A DNA stretch of 64,000 nt from Clostridiales bacterium. Lineage in GTDB: Bacteria; Bacillota; Clostridia; Oscillospirales; Oscillospiraceae. Under the pieces are notes generated by a model that saw only the letters and a program-made list of their open reading frames with translations, made no database searches and was not told the origin of the DNA. Where the stretch lies: NCBI GenBank assembly GCA_004557655.1, contig SFGJ01000006.1, forward strand, positions 1 to 64,000, given 5' to 3'. Of the stretch, positions 33,313 through 40,956 are shown one piece after another (position 1 is the first letter of the stretch; every line of letters starts with the position of its first letter). A program made the translations under genes and the position numbers.

Positions 33313-34701
33313 TCAGTAGGAACCCAGGTCGGCGGACTTGTCGCCGCTGACGGAGGAGCCGAACTCGTAGTCGTTGCCGGGGAGAATGGCGTTGAGGATG
33401 ACACCGCACAGAGCAGCGATGGCAAGACCCGTCAGGGTGATGGCTGCATCACCAACCATGAAGGTCACGCCGCCCACAGCGTTGAAGCCCAGACCGCTGA
33501 CGAACATCACGGCGGCGATGATCAGGTTGCGGGACTTGGTGAGATCCACTTTGTTTTCCACCACATTCCGCACACCCACGGCGGAGATCATACCGTAGAG
33601 GATGAAGCTGACGCCGCCTACGATGGCGGTGGGGATGGAGTTGACCAGCGCGTCAAACTTGGGGGAGAAGCTGAGGATGATGGCGTAGATGGCGGCCAGA
33701 CGGATGACCCGGGGATCGTATACCTTGCTCAGAGCCAGCACACCGGTGTTTTCGCCGTAGGTGGTGTTGGCGGGGCCGCCCACGAAGGCGGCGATGGAGG
33801 TGGCCAGACCGTCACCCAGCAGGGTGCGGTGCAGACCGGGATCGGAGATGAAATTCTTGCCGGTGGTGGAGGAGATGGCGGACACATCGCCGATATGCTC
33901 CATCATGGCGGCGATGGCGATGGGGGCCATGACCAGGATGGAGGTCAGGTCGAACTTGGCTATGACGAACTTCTGCAGACCCACGAGGCCGGCCTCCTGC
34001 ACGGCAGCGAAGCTCACAAGGGGCTGCATGACGCCGTTGGCATCCGGGAGCTGTGCGCCGCAGGCGGTGGCGATGAGCGCCACGATATAGGCTCCCACCA
34101 CACCCAGCAGGATGGGAATGATCTTGATCATACCCTTGCCCCAGATGTTGGCCACAATGATGATGGCGATGGCTACCAGTGCCAGCCACCAGCAGGTGGA
34201 GGCGTTGGAGATGGCCGTGCCTGCCAGGTTCAGACCGATCATGATGATCATGGGGCCGGTGACGATGGGGGGGAAGTAGCGCATGACCTTCTTGGCGCCG
34301 ATGACCTTGAAGAGCAGTGCCAGAACCAGATACAGAGCGCCTGCCACCACAATGCCGCCCAGAGCATAGGCCAGCTTTTCGTCGCCGCTCATGGTGGCGT
34401 ATTTGCCGGAATTCAGGCTGGCCACGGCCTGGAAGCCGCCCAGATAGGCGAAGGAGGAGCCCAGGAAAGCGGGCACCTTAAACCTGGTGCACACATGGAA
34501 GATCAGCGTGCCGAGACCGGCCATCAGCAGCGTGGTCTGGATGGACAGGGGCAGGCCGTACCCGGACACCAGAATGGGGACCAGCACTGTGGCGCCGAAC
34601 ATGGCGAACAGGTGCTGCAGGCCCAACACCAGCATCCGGGGCAGGCCGAGGGAGCGGGCGTCGGTGATGGGTTCATTGCCTAAGGTTTGTTTCTTGTTCA
34701 T
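33313..34701 (-). CDS. uraA: uracil permease (NCS2 family)
   Basis: 462 residues with about 12-14 membrane helices. The N-terminal LGLQHLFAMFGATVLVPILVSGYGLP and VPAFLGSSFAYLGGFQAV are characteristic of the uracil branch rather than the xanthine branch of NCS2; SAISSTTGKNFISDPGLHRTLLGDGLAT and VGGPANTTYGENTG follow. It imports uracil with protons. A GAGGAGG site precedes the start. The 165 nt upstream form an attenuator-like leader with a small ORF and terminator (34750-34911), so uptake may be tuned to pyrimidine supply. Confidence 0.92.
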   Translation of the reverse strand: MNKKQTLGNEPITDARSLGLPRMLVLGLQHLFAMFGATVLVPILVSGYGLPLSIQTTLLMAGLGTLIFHVCTRFKVPAFLGSSFAYLGGFQAVASLNSGKYATMSGDEKLAYALGGIVVAGALYLVLALLFKVIGAKKVMRYFPPIVTGPMIIMIGLNLAGTAISNASTCWWLALVAIAIIIVANIWGKGMIKIIPILLGVVGAYIVALIATACGAQLPDANGVMQPLVSFAAVQEAGLVGLQKFVIAKFDLTSILVMAPIAIAAMMEHIGDVSAISSTTGKNFISDPGLHRTLLGDGLATSIAAFVGGPANTTYGENTGVLALSKVYDPRVIRLAAIYAIILSFSPKFDALVNSIPTAIVGGVSFILYGMISAVGVRNVVENKVDLTKSRNLIIAAVMFVSGLGFNAVGGVTFMVGDAAITLTGLAIAALCGVILNAILPGNDYEFGSSVSGDKSADLGSY

Positions 34702-34749
34702 TTTGAACTCCTCTCTTTCGCATTTATATATAATGAATTAAAAACACGC

Positions 34750-34779
34750 AAAAAAAATGATCGGTATAAATACCGATCA
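34750..34779 (-). terminator. attenuator-like terminator in the uracil permease leader
   Basis: Arms TGATCGGTAT and ATACCGATCA (34758-34767, 34770-34779) are perfectly complementary over 10 bp, then eight T residues on the minus strand (34757-34750). It stands 49 bp before the permease start, so it must be read through, unless an unseen promoter lies below it. The stop codon of the leader ORF lies inside the stem. Confidence 0.75.
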
Positions 34780-34851
34780 AAAAACGAAACCAGAAATATA
34801 AACAGGGGTGCCGACACAGGATGCTTTCTTTTTTACAGCGGGAAAGGTCAT
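34777..34851 (-). CDS. 24-residue leader peptide of the uracil permease gene
   Basis: ATG at 34851 with a perfectly spaced GGAGG (34863-34859). The peptide begins MTFPAVKKKASCVG and ends YISGFVF. Its last 9 codons including the stop have about 17 U in 27 nt, and TGA (34779-34777) is the first three bases of the terminator stem. A promoter lies about 35 bp upstream. This order of promoter, ribosome site, short U-rich ORF, terminator and pyrimidine gene is that of UTP-sensitive attenuation. A free-standing microprotein is the alternative. Confidence 0.5.
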   Translation of the reverse strand: MTFPAVKKKASCVGTPVYISGFVF

Positions 34852-34882
34852 CTTGGCGCCTCCTTCGAATTTCATCTTGGAC

Positions 34883-34911
34883 ATTATACGGCGGCGCATT
34901 TCAAAAGACAA
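34883..34911 (-). promoter_or_regulatory. promoter of the uracil permease leader
   Basis: On the minus strand TTGTCT (34911-34906), 17 bp, TATAAT (34888-34883), 32 bp after the bioY stop. Transcription would start near 34876, just ahead of the leader ribosome site. Confidence 0.6.
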
Positions 34912-34943
34912 TTAGGAGTTGATCCAATTATTGGCGGGGGGAT

Positions 34944-35486
34944 TTATCTTTTTTTGTCGAAAAGCACGGACAGCTTGGGGAACAGCACCGCCGCCACGGC
35001 GATCTTCAAAGCGTCTCCGGGCAGGAAGGGGAGCATACCGGATTTCAGCACCGCCCAGAAGTCAAGGCCCTTGTCCATATACACATTCAGGATCAGCGCC
35101 ATGTACGGCAGCCCCACGGCGTACAGTGCCGCTAGTCCCGCCACACAGGACAGAACGATCCGCACCGGCTTGCGGCTCTTTTTCGTCAGCAGGCCTATGA
35201 TAAGCGCTGAGGGGATCAGCCCCAGCAGAAAGCCGAAGGTGGGCTGCAGCACATAAGAGAAGCCTCCGCCCATGGTGAATATGGGCAGACCCATCACTCC
35301 CAGCAGCACATACACCCCCTGGCTGGCGGCGCCCCACACCGGCCCCAGCAGGCACCCGGCCATGGCGGTGAAGAAAAATTGCAGTGTAATAGAGGACACC
35401 CCCAGGGGGATCTTGATGAATGCGCCCACGGCGGTCAGCGCCGCCAGCAGGGCCGTCCGTGCCAGCATTTTTGCGTTTTGTGTCAT
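34944..35486 (-). CDS. bioY: BioY, biotin ECF transporter S component
   Basis: 180 residues, six hydrophobic segments. LGVSSITLQFFFTAMAGCLLGPVWGAASQGVYVLLGVMGLPIFTMGGGFSYVLQPTFGFLLG is the conserved BioY core. It binds biotin at the membrane and works alone or with a shared EcfAT module, not present here. The gene is divergent from birA and its promoter overlaps a BirA-like operator, so uptake should be shut off when biotin is plentiful. The start codon lies 2 bp from the operator, and the ribosome site (GAGG) lies in the operator's left arm. Confidence 0.95.
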   Translation of the reverse strand: MTQNAKMLARTALLAALTAVGAFIKIPLGVSSITLQFFFTAMAGCLLGPVWGAASQGVYVLLGVMGLPIFTMGGGFSYVLQPTFGFLLGLIPSALIIGLLTKKSRKPVRIVLSCVAGLAALYAVGLPYMALILNVYMDKGLDFWAVLKSGMLPFLPGDALKIAVAAVLFPKLSVLFDKKR

Positions 35487-35487
35487 A

Positions 35488-35521
35488 TAGTAAACCTCAC
35501 ATATTCTGCTTTGGTTTACAA
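35488..35521. promoter_or_regulatory. BirA-like operator 1, bioY side
   Basis: TAGTAAACC (35488-35496), 16 bp, GGTTTACAA (35513-35521): inverted half-sites with one mismatch, the form known for BirA sites in Firmicutes. Confidence 0.75.
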
Positions 35522-35546
35522 TACAACACTATTGGAAATTTGTCAA
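35518..35546 (-). promoter_or_regulatory. promoter of bioY
   Basis: On the minus strand TTGACA (35546-35541), 17 bp, TATTGT (35523-35518). The -10 overlaps the right half of operator 1. Confidence 0.6.
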
Positions 35547-35573
35547 TCTTTAATTGCCTGCACAGGTTTACAA
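35540..35573. promoter_or_regulatory. BirA-like operator 2, birA side
   Basis: TTGTCAATC (35540-35548), 16 bp, GGTTTACAA (35565-35573). The left half differs at two positions. The right half contains the -35 of the birA promoter. Confidence 0.55.
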
Positions 35574-35595
35574 CCTCGGAATGCGGTGGTACACT
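35567..35595 (+). promoter_or_regulatory. promoter of birA
   Basis: TTTACA (35567-35572), 17 bp, TACACT (35590-35595) with an extended TGG. It overlaps operator 2, consistent with autoregulation. Confidence 0.55.
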
Positions 35596-35628
35596 ATGAT
35601 ACAAGTATGAGAGTAGGGAGGATGAAAC

Positions 35629-36618
35629 ATGAGTCAGAAGCGTGTGTGCGCCGCTCTGCAGGCGGCGGAGGGGGCCTACCTCTCCGGGGAGGAGCTGAGC
35701 CGCTCCATCGGCATTACCCGGGCCGCCGTGTGGAAGGCGGTGGAAGCTCTGCGCCGGCAGGGGTACGATATTGAGGCCCGCACCGGGAGGGGCTACCGCC
35801 TGCGGCAAAGCCCGGATCTGCTGCGGCGGGAGACCGTGGAGGCGTATCTATCCGCGCCCCGGGCCGATTGGGAGGTGCTGGAGTCGGTGGACTCCACCAA
35901 TTCCGCCTGCCGCCGTCTGGCTCTGGAGGGGGCGGAGGACGGCACTGTGGTCATGGCGGACTGCCAGACGGCGGGCCGGGGACGCCGGAACCGGAGCTTT
36001 CAGTCCCCGGCAGGTAGGGGCCTGTTCCTCTCGATCCTGTGGCGGCCCGGCTGCACACCGGATAAGCTCCTGCCCCTCACGGCCCTGAGCGCCGTGGCCG
36101 TGTACCGGGCGGTGGAGCGGGTCTGCGGTGTGAATTTGCGGATCAAGTGGCCCAACGACCTGGTGCTCAATGGCAAAAAGCTGGGGGGCATCCTCACGGA
36201 GATGGCGCTGGAGGGGGAGAGCGGTTTGGTTTCCCACGCCGTGGTGGGCATCGGCATCAATGTCCACCACCTGCCCTCGGATTTTGAAGGTCAAGTCCGG
36301 GACATCGCCACCTCCTTGGATATGGAGCTGGACGGCAGGGTATGCCGGGGAAAACTGGCGGCGGCGCTGCTGGAGGAGCTGGACTATCTGCGCGGTGAGG
36401 TGCTCTTTGCCCCGGAAAAGTGGCTGGAGCCATATCGGACGGCCTGCCTGAACATCGGACAGACGGTGCAGCTCATCCGGGGGGAGACCTGGGAGCGTGT
36501 GGAGGCCGTGGCGGTGGATGGGCAGTTCGGCCTGGTGGTGCGCCACGAAAACGGCGAGTTGGAAACGGTGCGCAGCGGCGAGGTGTCGGTTCGGGGACTA
36601 TATGGATATGCGGAGTGA
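35629..36618 (+). CDS. birA: BirA, biotin--protein ligase and biotin repressor
   Basis: 329 residues, the long bifunctional form. An N-terminal winged helix (residues about 1-60, LSGEELSRSIGITRAAVWKAVEALRRQGYDIEARTGRGYRL) binds DNA. The ligase domain has ESVDSTNSACRRLA, TAGRGRRNRSFQSPAGRGLFLS and KWPNDLVLNGKKLGGILTEM, with a C-terminal SH3-like cap. It biotinylates carboxylase carrier proteins and represses biotin uptake. It is divergent from bioY with an operator on each side, and abuts the first chromate-transporter gene. Confidence 0.96.
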   Translation: MSQKRVCAALQAAEGAYLSGEELSRSIGITRAAVWKAVEALRRQGYDIEARTGRGYRLRQSPDLLRRETVEAYLSAPRADWEVLESVDSTNSACRRLALEGAEDGTVVMADCQTAGRGRRNRSFQSPAGRGLFLSILWRPGCTPDKLLPLTALSAVAVYRAVERVCGVNLRIKWPNDLVLNGKKLGGILTEMALEGESGLVSHAVVGIGINVHHLPSDFEGQVRDIATSLDMELDGRVCRGKLAAALLEELDYLRGEVLFAPEKWLEPYRTACLNIGQTVQLIRGETWERVEAVAVDGQFGLVVRHENGELETVRSGEVSVRGLYGYAE

Positions 36619-37173
36619 ATGAAAATGCTGAAGAAACTTTTTGCACTGTTTTTGACCTTTGCCAAGGTGGGCGTCATGACCTTCGGCGGAGGCTATGCCA
36701 TGCTGCCCATTCTGCAGCGTGAGGTGGTGGAGAAAAAGGGATGGGTCACAGAGGAGGAGCTGGCGGATTATTTTGCCATCGGCCAGTGCACCCCCGGGGT
36801 CATCGCCGTGAATACCGCCACCTTTGTGGGGCAGAAGCTGGCAGGGGTGGCGGGTGGCATTGTGGCCACTTTGGGCGTGGTGTTCCCGCCTCTTGTTATC
36901 ATTTCTGCCCTGGCGGAGGTCATCACCCGGTACGCGCATCTGCCCTGGGTGCAGCACGCCTTTGCGGGCATCCGGGTGTGCGTATGCGTGCTGATCTTTA
37001 ACGCTGTTTTGAAGCTGGGCCGCAGTGCCATAAAGGACGTCTGTGGCTGGGTGATCTTTGCGGCGGTGCTGGGGGCGTCATTGTTCCTGAACCTGTCTCC
37101 GGTGCTGTATGTGCTGGCGGCGGGAGTTGCCGGAGCGGTCATCGGCGCGGTACGCGGAAGGAGGACGGCATGA
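36619..37173 (+). CDS. chromate transporter family protein, first half
   Basis: 184 residues containing one CHR domain: FAKVGVMTFGGGYAMLPILQREVVEKKGWVTEEELADYFAIGQCTPGVIAVNTATFVG. In long ChrA proteins two such domains are fused; here they are two genes, this and the next, which overlap by 4 bp (ATGA). They probably form a heterodimeric anion carrier. Chromate is only the best known substrate, and the natural one in a gut anaerobe is unknown. The start directly follows the birA stop; a GTGAATGAAA context leaves the ribosome site weak. Confidence 0.9.
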   Translation: MKMLKKLFALFLTFAKVGVMTFGGGYAMLPILQREVVEKKGWVTEEELADYFAIGQCTPGVIAVNTATFVGQKLAGVAGGIVATLGVVFPPLVIISALAEVITRYAHLPWVQHAFAGIRVCVCVLIFNAVLKLGRSAIKDVCGWVIFAAVLGASLFLNLSPVLYVLAAGVAGAVIGAVRGRRTA

Positions 37174-37733
37174 ATTATCTGACCTTGTTTTTTGAGTTTT
37201 TCAAGACGGGTCTGTTCGCTGTAGGCGGCGGCATGGCCACTCTGCCGTTTCTGTATGATATGGCGGAGCGCCATCCGGATTGGTTCACCGGCGGGGAGAT
37301 CGCCGATATGCTGGCGGTGTCGGAGTCCACACCGGGTCCTATCGGTGTGAATATGGCCACCTTTGCGGGGTATAAGGCGGGCGGCATCGGGGGCGCCGTG
37401 GTGGCCACACTGGGTCTTATTGTCCCCTCGGTCATTGTCATTTTACTGGTGGCACTGTTCTTGAAGAGCTTCCGCAATAATCCTGTGGTGGAGAGTGTTT
37501 TTTACGGTCTGCGTCCCGCCTCCTCCGCCATGATCGCCGCTGCCGGACTTACGGTGGTCGGCAGCACCCTGGTGCATTTCGGGAATCCCGGATGGAGCTT
37601 TTTCGACTGGAAGGCCCTCCTTCTGGCGGCAGCGCTGCTGGTTCTGACCCGGTGGGTCAAACCCACAAAGAAGCTGCATCCCATCTTGTTCATTCTTGCC
37701 TCGGCGGTGGTGGGCGTGGTGTTTTCCTTTTAA
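37170..37733 (+). CDS. chromate transporter family protein, second half
   Basis: 187 residues with one CHR domain: FFKTGLFAVGGGMATLPFLYDMAERHPDWFTGGEIADMLAVSESTPGPIGVNMATFAGYKAGG. It complements the preceding gene, with which it is translationally coupled. About five or six membrane helices follow, and the C terminus is hydrophobic. A strong terminator touches the stop codon. Confidence 0.9.
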   Translation: MNYLTLFFEFFKTGLFAVGGGMATLPFLYDMAERHPDWFTGGEIADMLAVSESTPGPIGVNMATFAGYKAGGIGGAVVATLGLIVPSVIVILLVALFLKSFRNNPVVESVFYGLRPASSAMIAAAGLTVVGSTLVHFGNPGWSFFDWKALLLAAALLVLTRWVKPTKKLHPILFILASAVVGVVFSF

Positions 37734-37771
37734 AAAAAGCCGGATCCGGAAAACCGGATCCGGCTTTTTTT
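37732..37771. terminator. terminator after the chromate-transporter pair, also facing the ydcF-like gene
   Basis: An 18-bp perfect stem (37732-37749 with 37754-37771) around AAAA, with A and T runs on both sides. Confidence 0.88.
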
Positions 37772-37779
37772 AAAATTTA

Positions 37780-38541
37780 TTACCGTCCCAAGGTCCAGGC
37801 CGCCGCCACGGCAATGACCTCTCTGGCCCAATAACAGGGGCCTAAAAAACGGTAGGAGCGGCAGCCCAGGGACTGGGCGTGCAGGCCGTTTCTTTCGGCA
37901 TATATGGCCGGGCGGAGCTGGTGAAAATAGTCGGATGCCACGGCGATGTCCGTGGGCAGTTCGTTCTTTTTGATGATTTCGGCGGCGAAGCCGATGTTCT
38001 GCCGGGTATTTTCGGACTGATCCTCCAGATAGATACGCTTCGGCTCAATACCCCGGCGCACCAGTTCGTCCCGGATGCACTGTGCCTCGGTGATGATCTC
38101 ATCGTCGGCCATACCGCCGCAGGCCACGCACACGGCGTCCGGGTGGGTGGAGAGGTAGGCATACGCGCTGTCAATGCGGTTTGCCAGCATGGGACTGGGC
38201 TGCAGTCCCCGCACCTCACAGCCCAGCACCAACACCGTGCGGGGCGTGTCGTCCTCCGGCCGGTTCAGTGCCTGTCGGATCATGCATCCCAGTATTACAT
38301 CCACGCACACAAGGCCCGCGGCGAAGAGGGCCAGCACCGTGCGCCACAGGAGGCGCCGCTTTCCCGTGAGCAGCTTCCAAAGCTGCTTTGGACGTAGCAG
38401 CATCCAAATGAAAATAAGGAAAATAAGGATTGGGAAAAACACACCCATATGGCGCACGCCCATGGTCAGCGGCAGCAGGAAAAACACCGACAGAGCCGCG
38501 AACAAACCCGCCAGGGTATAACGTAGGATCTTATTCATCAT
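37780..38541 (-). CDS. YdcF/SanA family membrane protein (DUF218)
   Basis: 253 residues. Two or three N-terminal membrane helices (about 7-26, 32-48, 66-88) precede a DUF218 domain: TVLVLGCEVRGLQPSPMLANRIDSAYAYL, VACGGMADDEIITEAQCIRDELVRRGIEPKRIYLEDQSENTRQNIGFAAEII and VASDYFHQLRPAIYAER. Family members are linked to envelope functions, but the reaction is unproven. It overlaps udk by 4 bp, so the two are co-transcribed. Confidence 0.87.
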   Translation of the reverse strand: MMNKILRYTLAGLFAALSVFFLLPLTMGVRHMGVFFPILIFLIFIWMLLRPKQLWKLLTGKRRLLWRTVLALFAAGLVCVDVILGCMIRQALNRPEDDTPRTVLVLGCEVRGLQPSPMLANRIDSAYAYLSTHPDAVCVACGGMADDEIITEAQCIRDELVRRGIEPKRIYLEDQSENTRQNIGFAAEIIKKNELPTDIAVASDYFHQLRPAIYAERNGLHAQSLGCRSYRFLGPCYWAREVIAVAAAWTLGR

Positions 38542-39161
38542 GTGCCGGAGTTCTCCGCAATATGGCCGGAGATGCGCTGCATGATGAGGTCCAGAGCCAC
38601 CAGATTGTGACCTCCCTCCAGCACCACGATGTCGGCATATTTCCGTGTGGGCTCCACGAACTGCTCATGCATGGGCTTGACGGTGGTGAGGTACTGCTGC
38701 ACCACCGACTGCATGGAGCGGCCGCGCTCCTCTACATCCCGCAGTGCCCGGCGAAGAATGCGCACATCGGCGTCGGTCTCCACGAAGATGCGGATATCCA
38801 TCAACTTGCGCAGCTGGGGGTCGTGGAAAATCAGGATGCCCTCCACGATGACCACCGGAGCCGGCTGGATGAGCACGGTCTCATCGGTGCGGTTGTGGTC
38901 GGTGTAGGAGTACACCGGGCAGTGGATAGCGTGGCCCGCCTTCAGCTCTTTGAGCTGCTGCACCATCAGATCGGTGTCAAAGGCGTCGGGGTGGTCGTAA
39001 TTCTGCTTGCAACGCTCCTCAAAGGGCACATTCTGCCGCTTGTAGTAGTTGTCATGATGGACCACGCTGATGCCGGAGCCGAAATGGGAGGCCAGGTGCT
39101 CCGTAAGAGTGGTTTTGCCGCTGCCGGTGCCGCCGGCAATGCCGATGATCATGGTATTCAT
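38538..39161 (-). CDS. udk: uridine kinase
   Basis: 207 residues from the ATG at 39161, which has a GGAGGT site 10 nt upstream and starts the motif MIIGIAGGTGSGKTTL. Walker A is GGTGSGKT. HHDNYYKRQNVPFEERCKQNYDHPDAFDTDLM and VVIVEGILIFHDPQLRKLMDIRIFVETDADVRILRR are typical of uridine/cytidine kinase. It phosphorylates uridine and cytidine for pyrimidine salvage, the fate also of uracil from psuG and uraA. Confidence 0.96.
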   Translation of the reverse strand: MNTMIIGIAGGTGSGKTTLTEHLASHFGSGISVVHHDNYYKRQNVPFEERCKQNYDHPDAFDTDLMVQQLKELKAGHAIHCPVYSYTDHNRTDETVLIQPAPVVIVEGILIFHDPQLRKLMDIRIFVETDADVRILRRALRDVEERGRSMQSVVQQYLTTVKPMHEQFVEPTRKYADIVVLEGGHNLVALDLIMQRISGHIAENSGT

Positions 39162-39194
39162 GGGTGATGGACCTCCGAAACAACTGTTTTTTCC

Positions 39195-39223
39195 ATTATA
39201 AAAAATTGCGCGGTCAAAAGCAA
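39195..39223 (-). promoter_or_regulatory. promoter of udk
   Basis: On the minus strand TTGCTT (39223-39218), 17 bp, TATAAT (39200-39195). Confidence 0.65.
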
Positions 39224-39263
39224 GGAACAATGTAAAAAAAGGATGAATTTCCTTGTTTTTCAG

Positions 39264-39291
39264 TTGACGCGGAAATAGAAAACCGTATAAT
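39264..39291 (+). promoter_or_regulatory. promoter of the Ig-like domain protein gene
   Basis: TTGACG (39264-39269), 16 bp, TATAAT (39286-39291). Confidence 0.65.
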
Positions 39292-39324
39292 AGAATGCAG
39301 AGAGTTTAGATGGGGGGATATGCA

Positions 39325-40092
39325 ATGCGCCTTTTGAAATGTCCTAAATGCGGAGAGATGTTCTCCGAAACATATAAATCTTGCCCCTTCTGTCAGGAGG
39401 ATGAGGAGCTGCACAGCAACAAGCCCATCAAAAGAAACGGCCGGCGGACAGGCGGCGGCCGGGCCAAGCCGCAGGTGGGCGGCGTTGCGGTGGCTGTGTG
39501 CCTGGTGATGGTGCTGGGCCTGATTGCCTATACCATGTTCGGCAGTCAGATCACGGCGCTTTTTGCCGGGGAAAAGGAGGACCCCAAGCCCGCTCCGACT
39601 AAGCTGGTCATGAGCCAGACCAGCGTGGATATGACAGTGGGAAACAGCATCGTTCTTACTGCCTTCGGTGCGGATAAGATTGTTTTTTCCAGCAGCGATG
39701 AGAGCGTTGCCACAGTGGCGGCGGACGGCACGCTGCGGGCCGTGGGTGTGGGCAGTGCCGTGGTCACGGCTACCGACGGGGAGCAATCGGCCACCTGTCA
39801 GGTGACGGTGGAGGAGCCGGCTCAGCAGCCGGAGCCGCCGGATCCGCCGGCAGAGAAGGATCTGGTGCTGCAGTCCATTTACGGCACCTCCGGTGATATA
39901 TCTATCTCTGTGGGAGAAAGCGCACCTATGGAGGTCAAGGGGACGGAGTCTGCCGTGACCTGGAGCATGGAAAACACCTCGGTGGCCACGGTAGACAGTG
40001 ACGGCACGGTGACGGGTGTTGCCTCGGGAAAGACCACCCTCACCGCCACTGTGGACGGCCAGACACTCTACTGCACCATTCGGGTGGGATAA
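39325..40092 (+). CDS. zinc-ribbon membrane protein with two Ig-like (BIG2) domains
   Basis: 255 residues from the ATG at 39325 (GGGGGG site 8 nt upstream; an in-frame ATG at 39310 has none). The N terminus is a cytoplasmic zinc ribbon (CPKCGEMFSETYKSCPFC), then a basic Gly/Arg linker and one membrane helix at about 54-74. Outside follow two bacterial Ig-like repeats: KLVMSQTSVDMTVGNSIVLTAFG...SSDESVATVAADGTLRAVGVGSAVVTAT, a proline-rich linker (EPAQQPEPPDPPAEKD), and a second DISISVGESAPMEV...NTSVATVDSDGTVTGVASGKTTLTAT. It is probably surface exposed and anchored. Function unknown. Confidence 0.8.
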   Translation: MRLLKCPKCGEMFSETYKSCPFCQEDEELHSNKPIKRNGRRTGGGRAKPQVGGVAVAVCLVMVLGLIAYTMFGSQITALFAGEKEDPKPAPTKLVMSQTSVDMTVGNSIVLTAFGADKIVFSSSDESVATVAADGTLRAVGVGSAVVTATDGEQSATCQVTVEEPAQQPEPPDPPAEKDLVLQSIYGTSGDISISVGESAPMEVKGTESAVTWSMENTSVATVDSDGTVTGVASGKTTLTATVDGQTLYCTIRVG

Positions 40093-40104
40093 ACCGCAAA
40101 ATAC

Positions 40105-40133
40105 AGAGCCTTGCCTTGGGGCAAGGCTCTTTT
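40105..40133 (+). terminator. terminator after the Ig-like protein gene
   Basis: AGAGCCTTGCC (40105-40115) pairs perfectly with GGCAAGGCTCT (40120-40130), then TTT. Confidence 0.75.
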
Positions 40134-40160
40134 ACCGAAGAATATGGGGGGGAAACGACA

Positions 40161-40946
40161 TTGAACAGGCGAGAGCTGCTGGACAAATTATCCGCCTCGG
40201 CGGAGGAGCGGGTGCTGCTGGGCCGCCTGTGGGACTCTTTGGAGCGCAGCCGTAGCCGCAATGTGCCGGAGGCGAGCGGATTTCTCTCCCCCCATGAGCA
40301 GGCTTTGGCCCGACGGCTGCTGCAGACTTTGGACGTGCAGGAGGGCTTCTTGCTGTGGGGCGGCTACGAGGGCGCCCAGCGGCAGCAGGCGCACTTCCTG
40401 CCCGACTGGATGGAGGGACCGGACGAATCAGCCATCCGGTGCCTGCGGTGCCGGTTTTATGAAACGGAGCATCCCACCCACCGGGATTTTCTGGGAAGTC
40501 TCATGGGTTTGGGCCTCACCCGGGAAAAGGTGGGGGATATTCTGGTTTCTCCCCGCTGGGCGGATGTGCTGGTGGGCGGCAGCGTGGCGGACCATCTCCT
40601 GAGGGAGTTTACCAGGGCGGGCCGTGTGCCGCTGCAAGTGGAGGAGATCTCCCTCGGGGAGCTGCGGATCCCGGCCCAACAGGTGAAGCTGCTGCGGGAT
40701 ACGGTGGCCTCTTTGCGGCTGGACTGCGTACTGGCGGCGGGCTTTTCCGTGAGCCGTGGCGCGGCGGCGGACCTGATCCGCGGAGGAAGGACGGAGATAA
40801 ACTGGATGCCCTGCGATAAGCCTGACGCGACTGTAGAGCAGGGAGACGTGCTGACGGTGCGGGGTTTGGGTAAGTGCCGGCTGGAGGAAGTGGGCGGACA
40901 GAGCCGAAAGGGCCGCACCTCAGTGACCATGAAGCGATATTTATAA
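40161..40946 (+). CDS. ylmH: YlmH-like RNA-binding protein (S4 domain)
   Basis: 261 residues from a TTG start at 40161, preceded by GGGGGG; the in-frame ATG at 40116 lies inside the preceding terminator. Conserved stretches are LSPHEQALARRLL, HRDFLGSLMGLGLTREKVGDILV, VPLQVEEISLGELRIPAQQVKLLRDTVASLRLDCVLAAGFSVSRGAAADLIRGGRTEINWMPCDKPDATVEQGDVLTVRGLGK; the last part is the S4 domain. YlmH binds ribosomes or tRNA and helps rescue stalled complexes in Bacillus. It usually sits in the ylm cell-division cluster, but here it is separate, next to a DUF896 gene. Confidence 0.92.
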   Translation: MNRRELLDKLSASAEERVLLGRLWDSLERSRSRNVPEASGFLSPHEQALARRLLQTLDVQEGFLLWGGYEGAQRQQAHFLPDWMEGPDESAIRCLRCRFYETEHPTHRDFLGSLMGLGLTREKVGDILVSPRWADVLVGGSVADHLLREFTRAGRVPLQVEEISLGELRIPAQQVKLLRDTVASLRLDCVLAAGFSVSRGAAADLIRGGRTEINWMPCDKPDATVEQGDVLTVRGLGKCRLEEVGGQSRKGRTSVTMKRYL

Positions 40947-40956
40947 GGAGCGCAGT

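Noticed and set aside
32494..34683. A 729-codon open frame antisense to DUF5662 and the uracil permease gene
   Set aside because: Both minus-strand genes are well supported. The antisense product is a His/Gly/Asp-rich repeat-like sequence caused by reversed membrane-helix codons.
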